DNA of 64,000 nt. Origin: Bacteroidota bacterium (GTDB taxonomy: Bacteria; Bacteroidota; Bacteroidia; Sphingobacteriales; Sphingobacteriaceae). Under the pieces are notes generated by a model. The model was not told the origin of the DNA. It was given only the letters and a program-made list of their open reading frames with translations, and ran no database searches. Made by a program: the position numbers and the translations under genes. This document shows positions 63,101 to 64,000 of this stretch, one piece after another (within the stretch, counting starts at the first letter, position 1; each line of letters opens with the position of its first letter). The stretch is from assembly GCA_023450085.1 (NCBI GenBank), contig JAEXHI010000001.1:97432-161431 (forward strand), written 5' to 3'.

Positions 63101-64000
63101 CTGCTAACAATACAGCAGTGGATACCGATACCCCTAACAGAATTGCTGACCTTGCGGTAACCAACACCGATGGTAAGACTACCTACACTCCTGGTACCAC
63201 CAACACCTACACTTTTGTGGTGACCAATGATGGACCAAGTGATGCACCGGGTTCAACCATTACCAATACCCTGCCTACTGGCGTAACGGGTACTTGGACG
63301 GCAGTATATGCTGGCGGTGCTACAGGTACAGCCTCGGGCAGCGGAAGCATCAGCCAAACGGTTGATATTCCAAGTGGTGGTTCGGTAACTTATACCTATG
63401 TGGTAAATGTACCATCGTCATACACTGGTAATTTTGTGAACACTGCTACGGCCGCTACGGCAACAGGTATCACTGACCCTACTCCGGCCAACAACTCGGC
63501 AACGGATACGGACACCCCTGTTCGAATTGCAGACCTAGTGGTAACCAATACCGATGGCAAAACCACTTATACCCCTGGTACCACCAATACCTATACTTTT
63601 GTAGTCACCAATAACGGACCAAGTAATGCACCTGGTTCAAGCATTGTCAACACTCTGCCTACTGGCGTAACCGGTACATGGACTGCCGTATATGCAGGTG
63701 GTGCTACAGGTACAGCATCTGGTAGCGGAAGCATCAGCCAAACGGTTGACATTCCAAGTGGTGGTTCGGTAACTTATACCTACGTGGTGAATGTACCTGC
63801 AGGTTTCACCGGCGATTTTGCAAATACCGGCACGGCTACAACTGCTACAGGTATTACCGATTCGAACACGGCTAACAATACCGCAACAGATACCGATACC
63901 CAAAACAGCATTGCTGATTTAGCGGTAACCTATACTGACGGTAAGACTACCTATACCCCAGGTACTTCTAATACCTATACCTTTACGGTAACCAATAACG
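60142..64000 (+). CDS. Giant secreted DUF11-repeat protein (5' part, runs off window)
   Basis: At least 1286 residues are encoded before the window ends, with no stop codon met. The ATG at 60142 opens a signal peptide (GAIFTLIFAFLAFSQAFSQ). Residues about 75-230 form a DUF11-like domain related to the tail of the preceding protein, followed by an acidic DPDGNGNGTPFDDSTPTP linker and a second DUF11 domain (about 235-355). From residue 362 a tandem array of 128-residue repeats begins (ADLAVTNTDGKTTY opening, then TYTFVVTN and DPTPANNSA). Seven are complete and an eighth starts at 63913. It lies 11 nt after the 1525-residue gene, so they form one operon. Adhesin or surface-stalk roles are inferred. 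Confidence 0.85.
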   Translation, partial: MINFNKTRISKCAKGAIFTLIFAFLAFSQAFSQNTYKGNNSATARGTALGKIVSDYSNSGLTVTKADDKPTVINFPMIGIGKTASTPAFQSNGSYNVNYVITIKNFGQLDLQNIQVTDALSTAFPSPMTFSVNAANITITGGTGLTINTSYNGSTNTNLLVAASSSLAVGQTRTITVPVNIVPNGSFGLRNNTARATATTTTPDAAAVSDDSNNSTDPDGNGNGTPFDDSTPTPITLTAPDIEVVSKTVSNATPNTGSNVTFTITVRNNGGPAASVVVSDLLPAGYQYVTSTPSVGTYNPTSGDWSIGNLTNATSVTLQVVAKVLGDKLASEYRNTASTNHPADSDPTNNSKFVNVTPIPTADLAVTNTDGKTTYIPGTTNTYTFTVTNNGASNAPGSTITNTLPTGVTGTWTAVYAGGATGTASGSGSISQTVDIPSGGSVTYTYVVSIPSSYTGNFVNTGTAAVAAGITDPTPANNSATDTDAINRRADLVVTNTDGKTTYTPGTTNTYTFVVTNDGPSDAPGSTITNTLPTGATGTWTAVFAGGATGTASGTGSISQTASIPSGGSITYTYVVNVPSSHTGNFVNTATAATASGITDPTPANNSAADTDTPVRIADLAVTNTDGKTTYTPGTTNTYTFVVTNSGPSDAQGSSIVNTLPTGVTGTWTAVFAGGATGTASGTGSINQTASIPSGGSITYTYVVNVPSSYTGNFVNTGSATTATGITDPTPANNSATDTDTPVLSADLQVTNTDGKTTYTPGTTNTYTFVVTNAGPSDAPGSTVTNTLPTGLTGTWTAVFAGGATGTASGTGSISQTVGLPSGSTITYTYVVSVPSSYTGNVVNTGSVATATGITDPTPGNNSATDTDTPDRRADLVVTNTDGKTTYTPGTTNTYTFVVSNSGPSDAPGSSITNTLPTGVTGTWTAVYAGGATGTASGSGSISQTADIPSGGSITYTYVVNVPSSFTGNFVNTGSATTATGITDPTPANNTAVDTDTPNRIADLAVTNTDGKTTYTPGTTNTYTFVVTNDGPSDAPGSTITNTLPTGVTGTWTAVYAGGATGTASGSGSISQTVDIPSGGSVTYTYVVNVPSSYTGNFVNTATAATATGITDPTPANNSATDTDTPVRIADLVVTNTDGKTTYTPGTTNTYTFVVTNNGPSNAPGSSIVNTLPTGVTGTWTAVYAGGATGTASGSGSISQTVDIPSGGSVTYTYVVNVPAGFTGDFANTGTATTATGITDSNTANNTATDTDTQNSIADLAVTYTDGKTTYTPGTSNTYTFTVTNN
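61225..64000 (+). repeat. Tandem DNA repeat array, exact 384-bp period, in the DUF11 protein gene
   Basis: Repeat starts fall at 61225, 61609, 61993, 62377, 62761, 63145, 63529 and 63913, each 384 bases apart with no indel. The units are very similar at DNA level and keep the reading frame (128 codons). The eighth unit is cut by the window edge. Confidence 0.92.

Noticed and set aside
61225..64000. CRISPR-like array
   Set aside because: The 384-bp units are coding, in frame and without unique spacers; no cas gene is present.

Overview
The window reads as a chromosomal segment of a Bacteroidota bacterium, most like Sphingobacteriaceae (Pedobacter-type). The signs are AT-rich DNA, a SusC/SusD pair, type IX secretion sorting domains, NarL-type kinase/regulator genes, and promoters of the TTG...TAnnTTTG form typical of the phylum. 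No rRNA, tRNA, CRISPR array, transposase or phage gene was seen.

Layout. 1-8.0 kb: the end of an MgtA-type Mg2+ P-type ATPase, then a leftward group encoding an AcvB/VirJ-like hydrolase, an MprF-type lysyl-phosphatidylglycerol synthase/flippase and a VIT/CCC1 metal transporter. Facing these are an AraC regulator, a siderophore-interacting flavoprotein and a small protein. 8.0-11.1 kb: a galactose module (galT-galK) divergent from a NUDIX-type regulator whose Nudix box has lost its acidic residues; a 27-bp palindrome lies between them. 11.3-42.2 kb: a large polysaccharide-utilisation-type locus with an FAD oxidoreductase, three related beta-propeller-like proteins (two with T9SS tails), three very large related secreted proteins of unknown family, two SGNH-type hydrolases, an SSS symporter, DUF5017 lipoprotein, SusD, SusC and a GH3-PA14 enzyme, all leftward, plus a rightward GntR-type regulator.

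The most notable signal is in this locus. Every inferred transcription unit, and the regulator gene itself, has an upstream tract of tandem 5-bp units (TTTGG/TATGG/TCTGG/ACTGG). In three units the tract sits just downstream of a recognisable promoter, and in the regulator it sits just upstream of one. This looks like a single regulon with an unusual pentameric operator.

42.4-55.5 kb holds accessory and housekeeping genes: lipoprotein, membrane and outer-membrane proteins, GNAT, a MEDS sensor, a pair of exported ferritin-like proteins, a LuxR helix-turn-helix remnant, rifampin ADP-ribosyltransferase (arr), a DUF6515 protein, a DUF1003 protein and a two-component system. 55.5-64 kb holds two giant exported repeat proteins. 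The second runs off the window and has seven complete DUF11-type repeats of exactly 384 bp.

Three families of interspersed palindromic repeats occupy intergenic gaps. One of them (CTATGTG hairpins with a conserved flank) is present three times.
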